Shown here piece by piece: positions 20,511-29,604 of a stretch of 64,000 bases of DNA; position 1 is the stretch's first letter; every line of letters starts with the position of its first letter. The notes under the pieces were generated by a model that was not told the origin of the DNA, searched no databases, and saw only the letters and a program-made list of their open reading frames with translations. The position numbers were made by a program, and so were the translations under genes. The stretch is from Pictodentalium vernedei (Eukaryota; Mollusca; Scaphopoda; Dentaliida; Dentaliidae), in contig CM062289.1 in assembly GCA_031216915.1 (NCBI GenBank), positions 58,408,577 through 58,472,576 of the forward strand, read 5' to 3'.

Positions 20511-21029
20511 AGTTAATACTTGGGCTTAATGCAGTTTGGCTCTTCTTTTGTGTCAACAACAAGCATGGATACATACTGCAATTCAAATAAGAAAAAGTAG
20601 GGTCAAGCTGAAATGAACTCATTTTATTTTGCCTCCCGATAGGCTTATATCTGGGTTGTACGTCTGTCCTGTCCATCCATCCATCCATCAGTCTGTCTGA
20701 CTTTATTTGTCCATCTGGAGCCATAACTCTTTAATGCTTTGGTGAATTTGGCTGACAAAGTTGTTGTCTACTTACACACTTTCGTCATTTACAATCCCTG
20801 TAAGCAGGCTTTCATTGTTTAAAAGGTTAATCTATATCAGTTAATCCTTTATCTAAGAAAGTTTTTTTAAAAAAAAACAAACTAAATTCCACTCAGGGGG
20901 GAAAACTTTTATCTCTATTTTCCTTTAAAACCATTGGGATATCGTTGTCAAAAGAACTTGCACTTTACAGTACAAGTTGAAATGAGTTGTAACATAACTG
21001 CAAAAACCAAGTGTAATGCTGCCTGTGCA
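20511..21029. other. Unassigned intronic DNA
   Basis: Contains a short 'ccatccatccatccatc' tract at about 20673 and an A run near 20870. No supported gene. Confidence 0.5.
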
Positions 21030-21116
21030 CTGATAAGACCAGAATCTGACATCATTTTCTGGAAAGCTCTCTATGAGAGCTTTCCAGAAAATGATGTTAA
21101 TATCTGGTCTTATCAG
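21030..21116. repeat. Near-perfect hairpin with ~40-bp arms
   Basis: 'ctgataagaccagaatctga' pairs with the inverse ending at 21116. The core is 'gctctctatgagagc'. It produces mirrored short frames on both strands that are not genes. Confidence 0.92.
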
Positions 21117-21263
21117 TGTTGGAAGAGAAATATTCATAGTTGAGGTCAATACAGCTTTTGGCTGCTATGTTCAGATGTATTTTATTAATTTTAAAATCTT
21201 ATTGACTATAGTGAGCACCAAATTCAACACAAAACTTTTCATTCCAGTATTATAGGTCACCGT

Positions 21264-21431
21264 TCAAGCCAGAAAATAAGCAGACTGACATCCTCAAAAT
21301 GAGGGTCTCATAACCAAACAGAAAAAGGTACCCAGAGGATAAATTGGCCCACTGTATGGGAGAGCATCATCAAATTCACCCTCTGGGGACCTCATTCTGC
21401 AAAATGTCAGACAGCTTATTTTCAGGCCTGT
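21264..21431 (-). mobile_element. TIR element family J, copy 2 (truncated)
   Basis: 'agccagaaaataagcagact' to 'cagcttattttcaggcctg'. It lacks the central hairpin of copies 1 and 3. Confidence 0.7.
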
Positions 21432-21524
21432 CAACGTTAGTCTTGTTTTTAATTATTTTCAATATGTAATCATATATGTCAATTTCTTTATCATTCCTTA
21501 GTTTAAGTGCCATATTTTTATCAC

Positions 21525-22200
21525 TATTTAGCTCCATCTGACAAGTGTCAGCAGAGGTTTTATGATTTGTCCATCGTCCATCATTTTGTTTGTCTGGACC
21601 ATATCTTCTTAACCACTGAATATTTATTGATGAAACTTTATAACAATATGTATTATCAAAGGGCAATTTGTTGTGAATTATAATATGATGTATTCCCCTC
21701 AAGGTCAGGATCACAGGCCCTATAATAAGGCAACAGTTGAAAAAATTTTGACATTTGCCTGACACTTTTGTCCGGGCCTATGACTTGGTACGATTCACAG
21801 ATCTTATTCATACTTGGCACATTCATTGCTCATGACTCAAAGGTGTGTCATGACTTTGATCCAAGATTATATCACCAAGGTCAAGGTCACAGACAGCAAA
21901 ACTTTGATATTGTTATACAGCACTTGACTGGTTCATATAACTTTATTCATACTTGGTACAATTATTGCTCATGATGCAAAGGTGTGTCACGACTTTGATC
22001 CAAGGTCATATCATCAAGGTCACAGACAGTAAAGCTTTGATTTTGTTATAAGCCCTTGTCTGGTCCATAGAACTTGGTATGATTGACAGATCTTACAGTT
22101 TTGTCAAACAATATACATGTATAGTTTGTCAGGATTTGTATTCTTAAAAATGCAGGCGGGCTAAAAATTGCTCTCCTCCCATAGCCTAGGGGAGCAATCA
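21525..22200 (+). repeat. Tandem-core element with ~140-bp units
   Basis: Starts 'tttagctccatctgacaag' with 'tttgtccatcgtccatcat', followed by at least two units carrying 'caaggtcaaggtcacagaca' and 'tgctcatgatgcaaaggtgt'. It ends near the stem 'attgctctcctccc' / 'ggggagcaat' at 22168-22198. Confidence 0.6.
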
Positions 22201-22289
22201 GCTTTCCTCAAGCTTACAAAAGTGGCAAATTGAAGTTTTACTGCTAAAGAATTCTGCCTAGTGGGCCGTATACATTTTATTTGGTGCTG

Positions 22290-22297
22290 CTAACAAG
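22290..22297 (+). repeat. 8-bp target-site duplication, left, of hAT element
   Basis: 'ctaacaag', identical to 31792-31799; 8 bp is the hAT hallmark. Confidence 0.88.
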
Positions 22298-22364
22298 TAG
22301 GGTTGCCTCCCGGAATTTTTGGGAATGGGAAATCCAGGGATTCCCTGCCATTTTCCTTTTCTTA

Positions 22365-22612
22365 TCAACCTACTCACAATTGTTTACTACAGGCTTGCAC
22401 TACAGTGGAAGTCCCTAACTCGGATAAAATACTCTCTATTTTTGTCTTTCCCAAGCAAGTTGGGAAAGAAAAGTGGTGCAAAAGCACCAATAAAAATAAG
22501 CCAAAACTGGGTCGAGTGCAACCGGCGCAGACCCAGTATGGGACGCTCTCTCCCAAGTACAACTCCACGACTTCCGTTGCCAGTGCGCATATACCGTCTC
22601 TAAAGACTCATT
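22365..22612 (+). repeat. DIRS left inverted terminal repeat, copy 2
   Basis: The reverse complement of 28560-28810 with few mismatches ('gggacgctctctcccaagta' inverted at about 28621). The short frames seen on both strands of both repeats mirror each other and are not genes. Confidence 0.9.
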
Positions 22613-23063
22613 CTTTTTAAAATCCGCTTCGTGTCAATATGTTTTTGCACGCTTATCAGTGTTCCACCAGCTCGATGTTTGATGATTCCTGATTCATTAT
22701 ACCACAGTGTATCCTTTGTATTCTCAGGAACAGTGTTTTATATTCTCTTTTCTATTATATGTCCATAATGTATATTTATTTGCTCTCTCTCGAGTCGCAC
22801 GCGAATTTCGCGTGCCACGCGGTTCAGACTTAGATTTTTCACAATTATTGTTAATGCTTTTTTTGCAAAATTTTCTAATTGTGTTAGAGTTAGGTGTCAG
22901 CGGGGTACCACTCCTACAGTGTTTCTTCTTTCTTTTGAGAGTAGTCTTCCTGTTGTGTGGTTCCCGGTCGACCGTCTGGGGTCTTTGTTTCTGTCACCTT
23001 TCTCTCTTCTTTGGGGGTGTTCTGTTTTCTCATCTCACCTTCTCTGCTCCTCTCACCTCTATC

Positions 23064-25118
23064 ATGCCCAGGACAATTCCTTGTGGGCAATGTCTGCTGC
23101 CAAAGCATGTGGACGATGTACATTCGTCTTGTTCCTCCTGTAATGGGTGTTCGGCCGAGCGGCCGTGTGGTGTCTGTGGAACATGGTCTTCCACCTTCTG
23201 GGCGTCAGTAAACCGTGTCGTTCGTTCTCGTGGCCGTGCCTCCCGCTCCCGCGGGAAAGGAGAACGTGGTCGTTCGGGGCCTCCCGAGCCGACTTTGTCT
23301 GGTGAGAGTTATTCCTCCTCCGTGGGGGATGTGCAGTCTTTTCCTGTGGTGGATACTGTGGGAGCCGTTGAGTGTTCTGGTGTAGAGATGCCTGGTTCCG
23401 GGACTACGGTCCCCCTCCAGTCGACATCTGAGGCTGTCACTAGGGTTGTGACTCCTCCTTTGGAGCCGAGCCGGTGTGCTCTCTCCACTATTTCACCAGC
23501 CTCAACGACTCTCGACGTATCTACTACTGCTGCTGGCCCGTCTGCTTCGTTGTCTGTTTCAGCCGGCCTTGGCTTTTCGCTGCAGGGGACTGCAGGACTG
23601 TCCGATACTGTAGACGTGGGATATCGGCCTCAGCCTTCCCTGACTTCAACTCGGCGAAGTCGGAAGGGGTTGCCGGCCGAGCCCATCGCTGTGGTCTCTT
23701 CGCTGTCGAGCACCACAGTTGTTTCTTTGGATTCGGATGTTCGTAGTGGAAACACTATGAACTCCGTGGCGTTTCCGTCTACTCACTCTGGTCACACGAC
23801 CAGTTTTGGGGGACCAACGCCTTTTGTGCAGCCTGGACCTTCTGCCCCGCAGAGGTCCGCAGTGACTCTCATGAGTTCTCGCAATATTGATCCTCGGGGT
23901 GCATCGTACCCCTATACACGTCTGCCTTCAGATGTTTCGGCTGCCACCCGTCGTCCCGCATCGGGTGTTTTGGAGGATCGTGACCCTTCGCTGGTTAAGA
24001 GGGTCAGAGGTGAAGCCACTTTGCCGGTTCGCTCCCCTGTCGAACCGGTCGGTACAGGCCGTGAGCTTAGGGAGGCCCTCTCCTTACTCACTCAGGTTCT
24101 TTCTAAGAGCCTTCCTGTTGCTTCCAGCAAGGCTATGGGTGGTTTCCAGGCGCCTCCTATGGCGCCGCCTCCCGGAATTGGAAACAGGCCGGTTTCAGAT
24201 TCCTCTGGTGTCCCGACACCATGTGAGGCATCGGCTGGTTTGCCCACGATGGGCTATGTGTCTTCCGACTCTGGGGAGGAGTCCGACATGCTTGAGGTCG
24301 AGGGCCAGCAGTCTTCGGACTTGGGGGCGGCTCTTGACTTTGTGTTTGGATTTCTGCCTGAGCTCAAACCTGCTAACCAGCCGACAGTGTCAGCCTGGCC
24401 GCGATCATCGGTCGCGCGCCAACAGCCTATGGAGCAACCTGCTTCTGGGCGCCTTCGACCGTGCCAGTCGGTACAGGTGGTTGAAGCTTTTTCAGCATTG
24501 GATGCCAAGTTGAATTCCAAGGCTTTGAAGACTTCGTTCTTCACCAGGGTTGACACCTTTTTGCCTCCTGTGCGTTATTGTTCCTACGATTCTGCCAATC
24601 TGTCAGTCTGCCAGGCTTTGACGGTTCTGGATCAGGACTCCACTTCCCTCAGGCTTTCCAAGCCCAAGTCTGCCGTCATTCCAATGACGACTCTGGAGTC
24701 CACGTTGGGCTTATCTAGAGAGATGCTTGGCATGCTTTCTCTCTCAGATCACGTCGTCTCAGCTTTGGCTGCTTATCTGTCTCCAGATAAGTTTGACGAG
24801 GTACAGGCTCCTTTGCGTGTGCTGTCCAAGGCGCTTATGCACCTTACTCACACGCATGCCTGTAACACGGCTAATTTGGAATTAGTTCGAAGGGACGCTG
24901 TGCTGGACACAGGACGATCCCTTCCCGAGGAGCAGCGTGCTACTCTTCGATCTGCTTCTTTGGCAGGTCCGCAACTTTTCCATGGTTCCGTGTCGACGGT
25001 CCGGGATGACGTCCTACGTCATTCCAAAGATCAGCTGCTGTTTCGTCAGCTTGATCAGCCTTCTCGGGAGGCAAGGGCCGTTCCAAGCCTAACAAGTACC
25101 CTTCTGCTTCCTCTGTGA
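23064..25118 (+). CDS. DIRS ORF1, gag-like protein (C-terminus frameshifted)
   Basis: The open frame begins at 22707, but the Met at 23064 is preferred because it directly precedes a Cys/His cluster (CGQCLLPKHVDDVHSSC, then CSSC and CGVC) like the N-terminal motif of DIRS gag proteins. A Ser/Pro-rich middle and a conserved, mostly helical segment follow (about residues 480-660). Copy 3 shows an extra G at the site matching 25066. With that base restored the frame would continue through a basic RG-rich tail to TGA at 25265-25267, overlapping the start of the RT frame at 25227. The role is presumably RNA binding and particle assembly. The function comes from position and composition; there is no strong domain match by eye. 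Confidence 0.75.
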   Translation: MPRTIPCGQCLLPKHVDDVHSSCSSCNGCSAERPCGVCGTWSSTFWASVNRVVRSRGRASRSRGKGERGRSGPPEPTLSGESYSSSVGDVQSFPVVDTVGAVECSGVEMPGSGTTVPLQSTSEAVTRVVTPPLEPSRCALSTISPASTTLDVSTTAAGPSASLSVSAGLGFSLQGTAGLSDTVDVGYRPQPSLTSTRRSRKGLPAEPIAVVSSLSSTTVVSLDSDVRSGNTMNSVAFPSTHSGHTTSFGGPTPFVQPGPSAPQRSAVTLMSSRNIDPRGASYPYTRLPSDVSAATRRPASGVLEDRDPSLVKRVRGEATLPVRSPVEPVGTGRELREALSLLTQVLSKSLPVASSKAMGGFQAPPMAPPPGIGNRPVSDSSGVPTPCEASAGLPTMGYVSSDSGEESDMLEVEGQQSSDLGAALDFVFGFLPELKPANQPTVSAWPRSSVARQQPMEQPASGRLRPCQSVQVVEAFSALDAKLNSKALKTSFFTRVDTFLPPVRYCSYDSANLSVCQALTVLDQDSTSLRLSKPKSAVIPMTTLESTLGLSREMLGMLSLSDHVVSALAAYLSPDKFDEVQAPLRVLSKALMHLTHTHACNTANLELVRRDAVLDTGRSLPEEQRATLRSASLAGPQLFHGSVSTVRDDVLRHSKDQLLFRQLDQPSREARAVPSLTSTLLLPL

Positions 25119-25226
25119 AGCAGAAGGCTGGTCCTTCTGCCGCCGCCTCTACTTCTTACTCACGGGGTAAAGGTAGGGGTCGGCAGAATCGAGGGAAGTC
25201 TCAGGATTCTTCATTTAGCAGAGGAG

Positions 25227-28178
25227 GTGGTTTCTCCTCTCACGGGCCTCGTCGGGGCTCGAAATGAAGGTCCTCACCTCGACTCGTCCCAGGTTGGAGG
25301 AAGGATAGCAGAGTTCGTAGACCATTGGACCACCATCACATCCGATCCATGGGTGTTAGATGTTGTTCGGTCCGGGCTGCGCATATCCTTCCGACGGCAC
25401 CCCACTCTGTCCAGGGTGCCTCTTCCAACCACAGTTCCTTCAGACGTTTTACGTCAGGAACTTTTGTCCACGGAGATTGCCAATCTCCTGGCAAAGGGGG
25501 CGATCGAGGTCATCAAGAACGTTCAGTCAGTGGGTTTCTATTCCCGCCTGTTCTTGGTGCCGAAGAATGATGGCCGACTCCGACCGGTTATCGATCTGAG
25601 TATCCTGAACCAGTCTATCATTGCTCCCAAGTTCAGCATGGAGACTTTCAGGTCGGTCCGCCAATCTATTCACCAGGGAGATTTCGCATCCAGCATCGAC
25701 CTGCGAGACGCTTACTTCCACGTTCCGATGCATCGGGCGTCACGGAAGTATCTCAGGTTCGCTTTTCTGGGGCGAGTTTACCAGTTCAAGGCCCTGCCTT
25801 TCGGCCTCAACCTGGCTCCTTGGGCGTTCACCAGACTAATGTCGCATGTGATAGCATTCCATCGCACACAGTCCAGGGTGACTACTTCGGCATATCTGGA
25901 CGATATCCTCCAGAGGCATTCCAATGCTGCCTTACTGGAATCGGATGTCGCCACTCTGTTGAGCTTGCTCACGTCGCTAGGATTCAGAGTCAACGAGGAG
26001 AAGTCAGACCTGGTCCCTTCTCAGTCGTTTTGTCATCTGGGGATGTCTTTCCAAACCAAATTCAATTTGGTGGCTGTTCCCCAGGCCAAGGCTGTGATTC
26101 TCTCAGCTTTTGCTCTGACTCTGTCCCAGTCCAGGTCCGCGACCGCTCGGAGTTTTCTCCGGCTGATCGGTCTCTGCGGTTCGGTGACGGATCTCATTCC
26201 TCTAGGTCGGCTGCGTGTCAGACCTCTCCAACACTTTCTGCTCAGTCGTTGGAGGCCGAATGTAGATTCTCTGGATCAGGTGCTTCCGTTTCCGGACTCT
26301 CTGTATCCTCACCTTCCTCCCTGGACAGATGTTCAGTGGATTACGCAGGGTGTTCCGCTGGACTTACCCACGTCCGATCGCGTTCTGATGGCAGATGCCA
26401 GCGATCTCGGATGGGGTGCGACGTTGGATCCTCTCGGTCTTTCCCTACACGGGATGTGGGACCAGGATCAAGCAGCTCTACACATCAACCAGAAGGAGCT
26501 TCTTGCTCTTCTTCTGAGTTTCAGGCAGTGGATCCCTCACCTGTCGAATCGCCAGGTCCTTCTACTATCCAACAATTCGACGGTGGTTGCTTACATTCGG
26601 AACCAGGGCGGCACACACTCGCTTCCAATGTACGAGTTAGATCTTCTACTGCTCGCTCAGGATGTTCACGCCGGAGTGGTTGTTCGTCACATTCCCGGTC
26701 GTCTGAACGTCCTAGCCGACTCCCTGTCCCGACAGGGCAGGGTTATTTCCACCGAGTGGATGCTTCACAGTGTTCCAGTCGCTTTGCGATCTCTGGGGAC
26801 GTCCCCACATCGACCTCTTTGCGACTCGTTGGAACCATCAGGTGGACACTTTCGTGTCCCTGTGTCCAGATCCTCTGGCCTTTGCCGTGGACGCTCTGTC
26901 ATTCGATTGGAACGGTCTAGTCGGCTACGCCTTCCCGCCGGTTCCGATTCTTCCTCAGGTTCTCGCCAAAATTCGAGCCTGCAGTTGTGGAATCATTCTG
27001 ATCGCTCCCCTGTCACCTCAGCGGGTGTGGATCAATCAGCTCCGCTCGCTGATGGCGGCAGTCCCGAGGAGGTTTCACGTCGACCCGACTTCATTGTGCC
27101 TTCACGCATATCTTTTGTCAGGTCCTGTCTCCTCCGTAGAGGTTTTTCGAGACGAGCAGTGGAGTGCATTTCTTCTTCAAGGAGGCACTCCACTGGTTTA
27201 GCTTATGCAGCTAAATGGAAGGTCTTCTGTCGTTGGTGTGCTGATCACTCTGTTGATTATGCCAATCCTTCGATTTCACAGATTGCGGAGTTTCTGGTAT
27301 ATCTATTTGATTCTCGGGGTCTCCAGCCTGTTACCATCAAGGGTTACAGGTCTATGCTTTCAGAGACTTTTTCTTATGTGGGGAAGCGTCGTATCGGCAC
27401 TAATCCTTACCTCTCCAAGCTTGTTCGGCACTTTTCTTTGAAAAGGCCTCGGACTTTGCAGCTTACTCCACGATGGAATCTTTCGTGGGTGCTGCTTTGC
27501 TTGGGGGGGAGGGGGGGGGGGGCGCCGTTCGAACCTTTATCCCAGGTGGATATGCATTTTCTCACATATAAGACGGCTTTTCTGATGGCATTTGCTTCGG
27601 CCAGACGGGTTAGTGAGCTTCACGCCCTCTCGGTTGACCCGGCCTTTTTTAGGAGCTCTCCCAACAGTGTTACTTTTACCACTGATTGCTCCTTTTTGGC
27701 TAAGAATCAGTTACCAGATACTACTCCTCCTCCTATCTGTATCAGGGCTCTTCCCTCTGTTGAGGGTACTCGCTCTTTGCTCTGTCCGGTCCGTGCTATT
27801 CGCATTTATCTTGATCGGACACGCTTCATTCGGAAGGGCAGAAAACGTTTTTTTCTGTCTCTCATTCCGGGTCGACAGAAGATCTCTCCTCAATACATTT
27901 CTCGATGGATTTGTCTTGCTATTCGTACGGCTTATAGTCGTTTAGCAGCTGGTGATTGTATTACCAATCGTATTTCTGCCCACGAGGTGCGGGCACTGTC
28001 TGTCTCTTGGGCATCTTCTAACTCCGTCAAGTTGTCGGATGTTATGCAGGCAGCCTACTGGAGAAATGCTTCTACTTTCTCCACCTTTTATTTGCGCCAG
28101 TTGCAGGAGCAGTCGGAGGACCTTTTTGCCCTGGGTCCTCTTTCTTCTGCTCAGGCTGTTGTCAGCCATAGCCATTAG
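25227..28178 (+). CDS. DIRS reverse transcriptase - RNase H - tyrosine recombinase, apparent fusion
   Basis: 983 codons in one frame. RT: VIDLSILNQ, SSIDLRDAYFHVP, LPFGLNLAPWAF and catalytic YLDD at residues 223-226. RNase H: DASDLGWGA (D390), QKELLALLL (E424), then SNNSTVVAYI, where the third acidic residue is Asn (N449; Asp in copy 1), and LADSLSRQG. Tyrosine recombinase: SARRVSELHAL (R793), HEVRALSVSW (H919, R922) and AAYWRNAS (Y944). The stretch from 26769 to about 27130 is read out of frame: copies 1 and 3 have five extra bases (atggc) there. The native element therefore encoded RT-RNase H-connector in one frame and the recombinase in an overlapping one. The N449 change and the lost connector make function unlikely. 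Confidence 0.88.
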   Translation: MVSPLTGLVGARNEGPHLDSSQVGGRIAEFVDHWTTITSDPWVLDVVRSGLRISFRRHPTLSRVPLPTTVPSDVLRQELLSTEIANLLAKGAIEVIKNVQSVGFYSRLFLVPKNDGRLRPVIDLSILNQSIIAPKFSMETFRSVRQSIHQGDFASSIDLRDAYFHVPMHRASRKYLRFAFLGRVYQFKALPFGLNLAPWAFTRLMSHVIAFHRTQSRVTTSAYLDDILQRHSNAALLESDVATLLSLLTSLGFRVNEEKSDLVPSQSFCHLGMSFQTKFNLVAVPQAKAVILSAFALTLSQSRSATARSFLRLIGLCGSVTDLIPLGRLRVRPLQHFLLSRWRPNVDSLDQVLPFPDSLYPHLPPWTDVQWITQGVPLDLPTSDRVLMADASDLGWGATLDPLGLSLHGMWDQDQAALHINQKELLALLLSFRQWIPHLSNRQVLLLSNNSTVVAYIRNQGGTHSLPMYELDLLLLAQDVHAGVVVRHIPGRLNVLADSLSRQGRVISTEWMLHSVPVALRSLGTSPHRPLCDSLEPSGGHFRVPVSRSSGLCRGRSVIRLERSSRLRLPAGSDSSSGSRQNSSLQLWNHSDRSPVTSAGVDQSAPLADGGSPEEVSRRPDFIVPSRISFVRSCLLRRGFSRRAVECISSSRRHSTGLAYAAKWKVFCRWCADHSVDYANPSISQIAEFLVYLFDSRGLQPVTIKGYRSMLSETFSYVGKRRIGTNPYLSKLVRHFSLKRPRTLQLTPRWNLSWVLLCLGGRGGGAPFEPLSQVDMHFLTYKTAFLMAFASARRVSELHALSVDPAFFRSSPNSVTFTTDCSFLAKNQLPDTTPPPICIRALPSVEGTRSLLCPVRAIRIYLDRTRFIRKGRKRFFLSLIPGRQKISPQYISRWICLAIRTAYSRLAAGDCITNRISAHEVRALSVSWASSNSVKLSDVMQAAYWRNASTFSTFYLRQLQEQSEDLFALGPLSSAQAVVSHSH
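26769..27201 (+). pseudogene. Out-of-frame DIRS post-RNase H connector domain, copy 2
   Basis: The other frame encodes the conserved connector (FQSLCDLWGRPHIDLFATRW, then FVSLCPDPLAFAVDALSFDW and PPVPILPQVLAKI) ending at TAG 27199-27201. It matches copy 1 at 547-963. It is disconnected from the RNase H frame by the 5-nt deletion at 26768/26769. Confidence 0.85.
27503..27522 (+). repeat. Poly-G tract inside recombinase coding region
   Basis: 'gggggggagggggggggggg' encodes a Gly-Arg-Gly run between the core-binding and catalytic parts of the recombinase. Copy 3 has a shorter G tract (about 49976-49987) at the same place. Confidence 0.85.
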
Positions 28179-28393
28179 GCTTCTTGAAGGTCAGTTTCAG
28201 CCTTGTGCTGTTACTGCCCTTTTTCTGTCTGTGTGTCACACAGGCTCATATGTCTCTTTTCATTGTCCTTTACCAATGATTGCGACATTATGGTTGATAA
28301 GCCTCGGGACCTCTTCCTTCTACTTCACGGTTCCAGTGCACTAGGGTTATGTGGGGGTTGGTTATGCGATTCCCTCCAGCCTTTTGTCTATTC

Positions 28394-28492
28394 AGCCTGT
28401 AGTAAACAATTGTGAGTAGGTTGATAAGAAATCTAAATTTTATAGTAAATTTCCTTTCTTATTATACCTACCACAGTTGTTTACATGGAGGC
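28394..28492 (+). repeat. DIRS internal complementary region, copy 2
   Basis: The first half (28396-28432) is the reverse complement of the left tip 22360-22393; the second half (28433-28490) is the reverse complement of the right tip 28796-28850. The junction tells where the two ends meet in the circular intermediate. Confidence 0.92.
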
Positions 28493-28559
28493 CCTCCCGT
28501 CTTCTTTACGGGTAAAGAATCTTTCCTCCCCGCTGATCACATAACTCTAACGTTTACGG

Positions 28560-28850
28560 ATTCAAAAAGAATGAGTCTTTAGAGACGGTATATGCGCACT
28601 GGCAATGGAAGTCGTGGAGTTGTACTTGGGAGAGAGCGTCCCGTACTGGGTCTGCGCCGGTTGCACTCGACCCAGTTTTGGCTTATTTTTATTGGTGCTT
28701 TTGCACCACTTTTCTTTCCCAACTTGCTTGGGAAAGACAAAAATAGAGAGTATTTTATCCGAGTTAGGGACTTCCACTGTAGTGCAAGCCTGTAGTAAAC
28801 AATTGTGGTAGGTATAATAAGAAAGGAAATTTACTATAAAATTTAGATTT
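28560..28850 (+). repeat. DIRS right inverted terminal repeat, copy 2
   Basis: Inverted partner of 22365-22612, plus a right-specific tip 'gtaggtataataagaaagga'. Confidence 0.9.
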
Positions 28851-29172
28851 CTCATTTCCCGGGAAGAAACATCTGGATCCCGGGAAATGCACTGTTGTTC
28901 AGTCAACTTCAGTATTCATTGTAATATAGAGTTTCCTCTCCATTTTCTTATTGTTTTCATTGAAAAAAAGGGCATTTGTTATAACAAGAATGTATTACAT
29001 ACAAAAAACAACCAAGGCAGTCTAGTTATAAGTTCATAACTTATAAGTGGCAGATCGGAAGTTCGGTTGCCAGAGTGATTGCCACTGATTAGCTTCATCG
29101 AGAATATTGTCACAATTGTTGAAAAATCCCATAAACTTATTTTTCGGTCAGCAGTCAGCACTGACTCAGTAG

Positions 29173-29422
29173 TTAACCCTTTACCTAACATGAAAAGCAG
29201 ACGACACTAGCAGATAAAATTCTTGAATAACTAATGTTTTTCATTTTTTGTCTCAAAAACATAGGTTATGATCCCTCATTGGAATGAGCTCGACGAGCTC
29301 GTTCCAATGAGGGGTCATAACCTATGTTTTTGAGACAAAAAATGAAAAAATAACAAAAATCATTTAGTGATTTTTGAGAATAGCGCTGACCGGTTTGGTC
29401 GTTACGTTGGGTAAAGGGTTAA
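29173..29422. mobile_element. TTAA MITE family A', inside the hAT element
   Basis: TTAACCCTTTACCTAACATG to GTTGGGTAAAGGGTTAA with TTAA at both ends. The central palindrome 'gagctcgacgagctcg' has long arms including 'ggttatgatccctcattgg', which match the core of the TA-type family L, not family A. Confidence 0.88.
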
Positions 29423-29604
29423 ACCATATGTGCATGTCGTGATCCATGAGACATGATATATCATTCAATGCAGCAATGATTTCTGAATTCAGAGAATTTC
29501 AGACAGAAACTATAAGTCGTCGGTTCGCAGAAGTTGTTGGACTTTCAGTTTCAGGTGCTGTGAATCCAGTGAAGTGTGAATTTATTTGTTTTACAATACT
29601 GTAA

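Larger units (their letters stand above)
22358..28850 (+). mobile_element. DIRS-like retrotransposon, complete copy 2
   Basis: It has inverted terminal repeats (22365-22612 and about 28560-28810), a gag-like frame, RT-RNase H and tyrosine recombinase frames, and an internal complementary region (28394-28492) that joins complements of both tips. There is no target-site duplication, as expected for recombinase-mediated insertion. All structural parts are present, but frameshifts and an RNase H substitution make it defective. Confidence 0.93.

Noticed and set aside
22374-22603. Overlapping 60-110-codon frames on both strands in the DIRS terminal repeats (also 28562-28906 and 44675-44969)
   Set aside because: They are mirror images from inverted repeats and have no domain.
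23887-24513. A 208-codon frame inside the gag-like region
   Set aside because: Shadow frame of the gag-like gene; composition reflects codon bias of the real frame.
25820-26920. A 366-codon Ser/Arg-rich frame over RT-RNase H
   Set aside because: Alternate frame of the RT-RNase H gene; the true frame carries the catalytic motifs.
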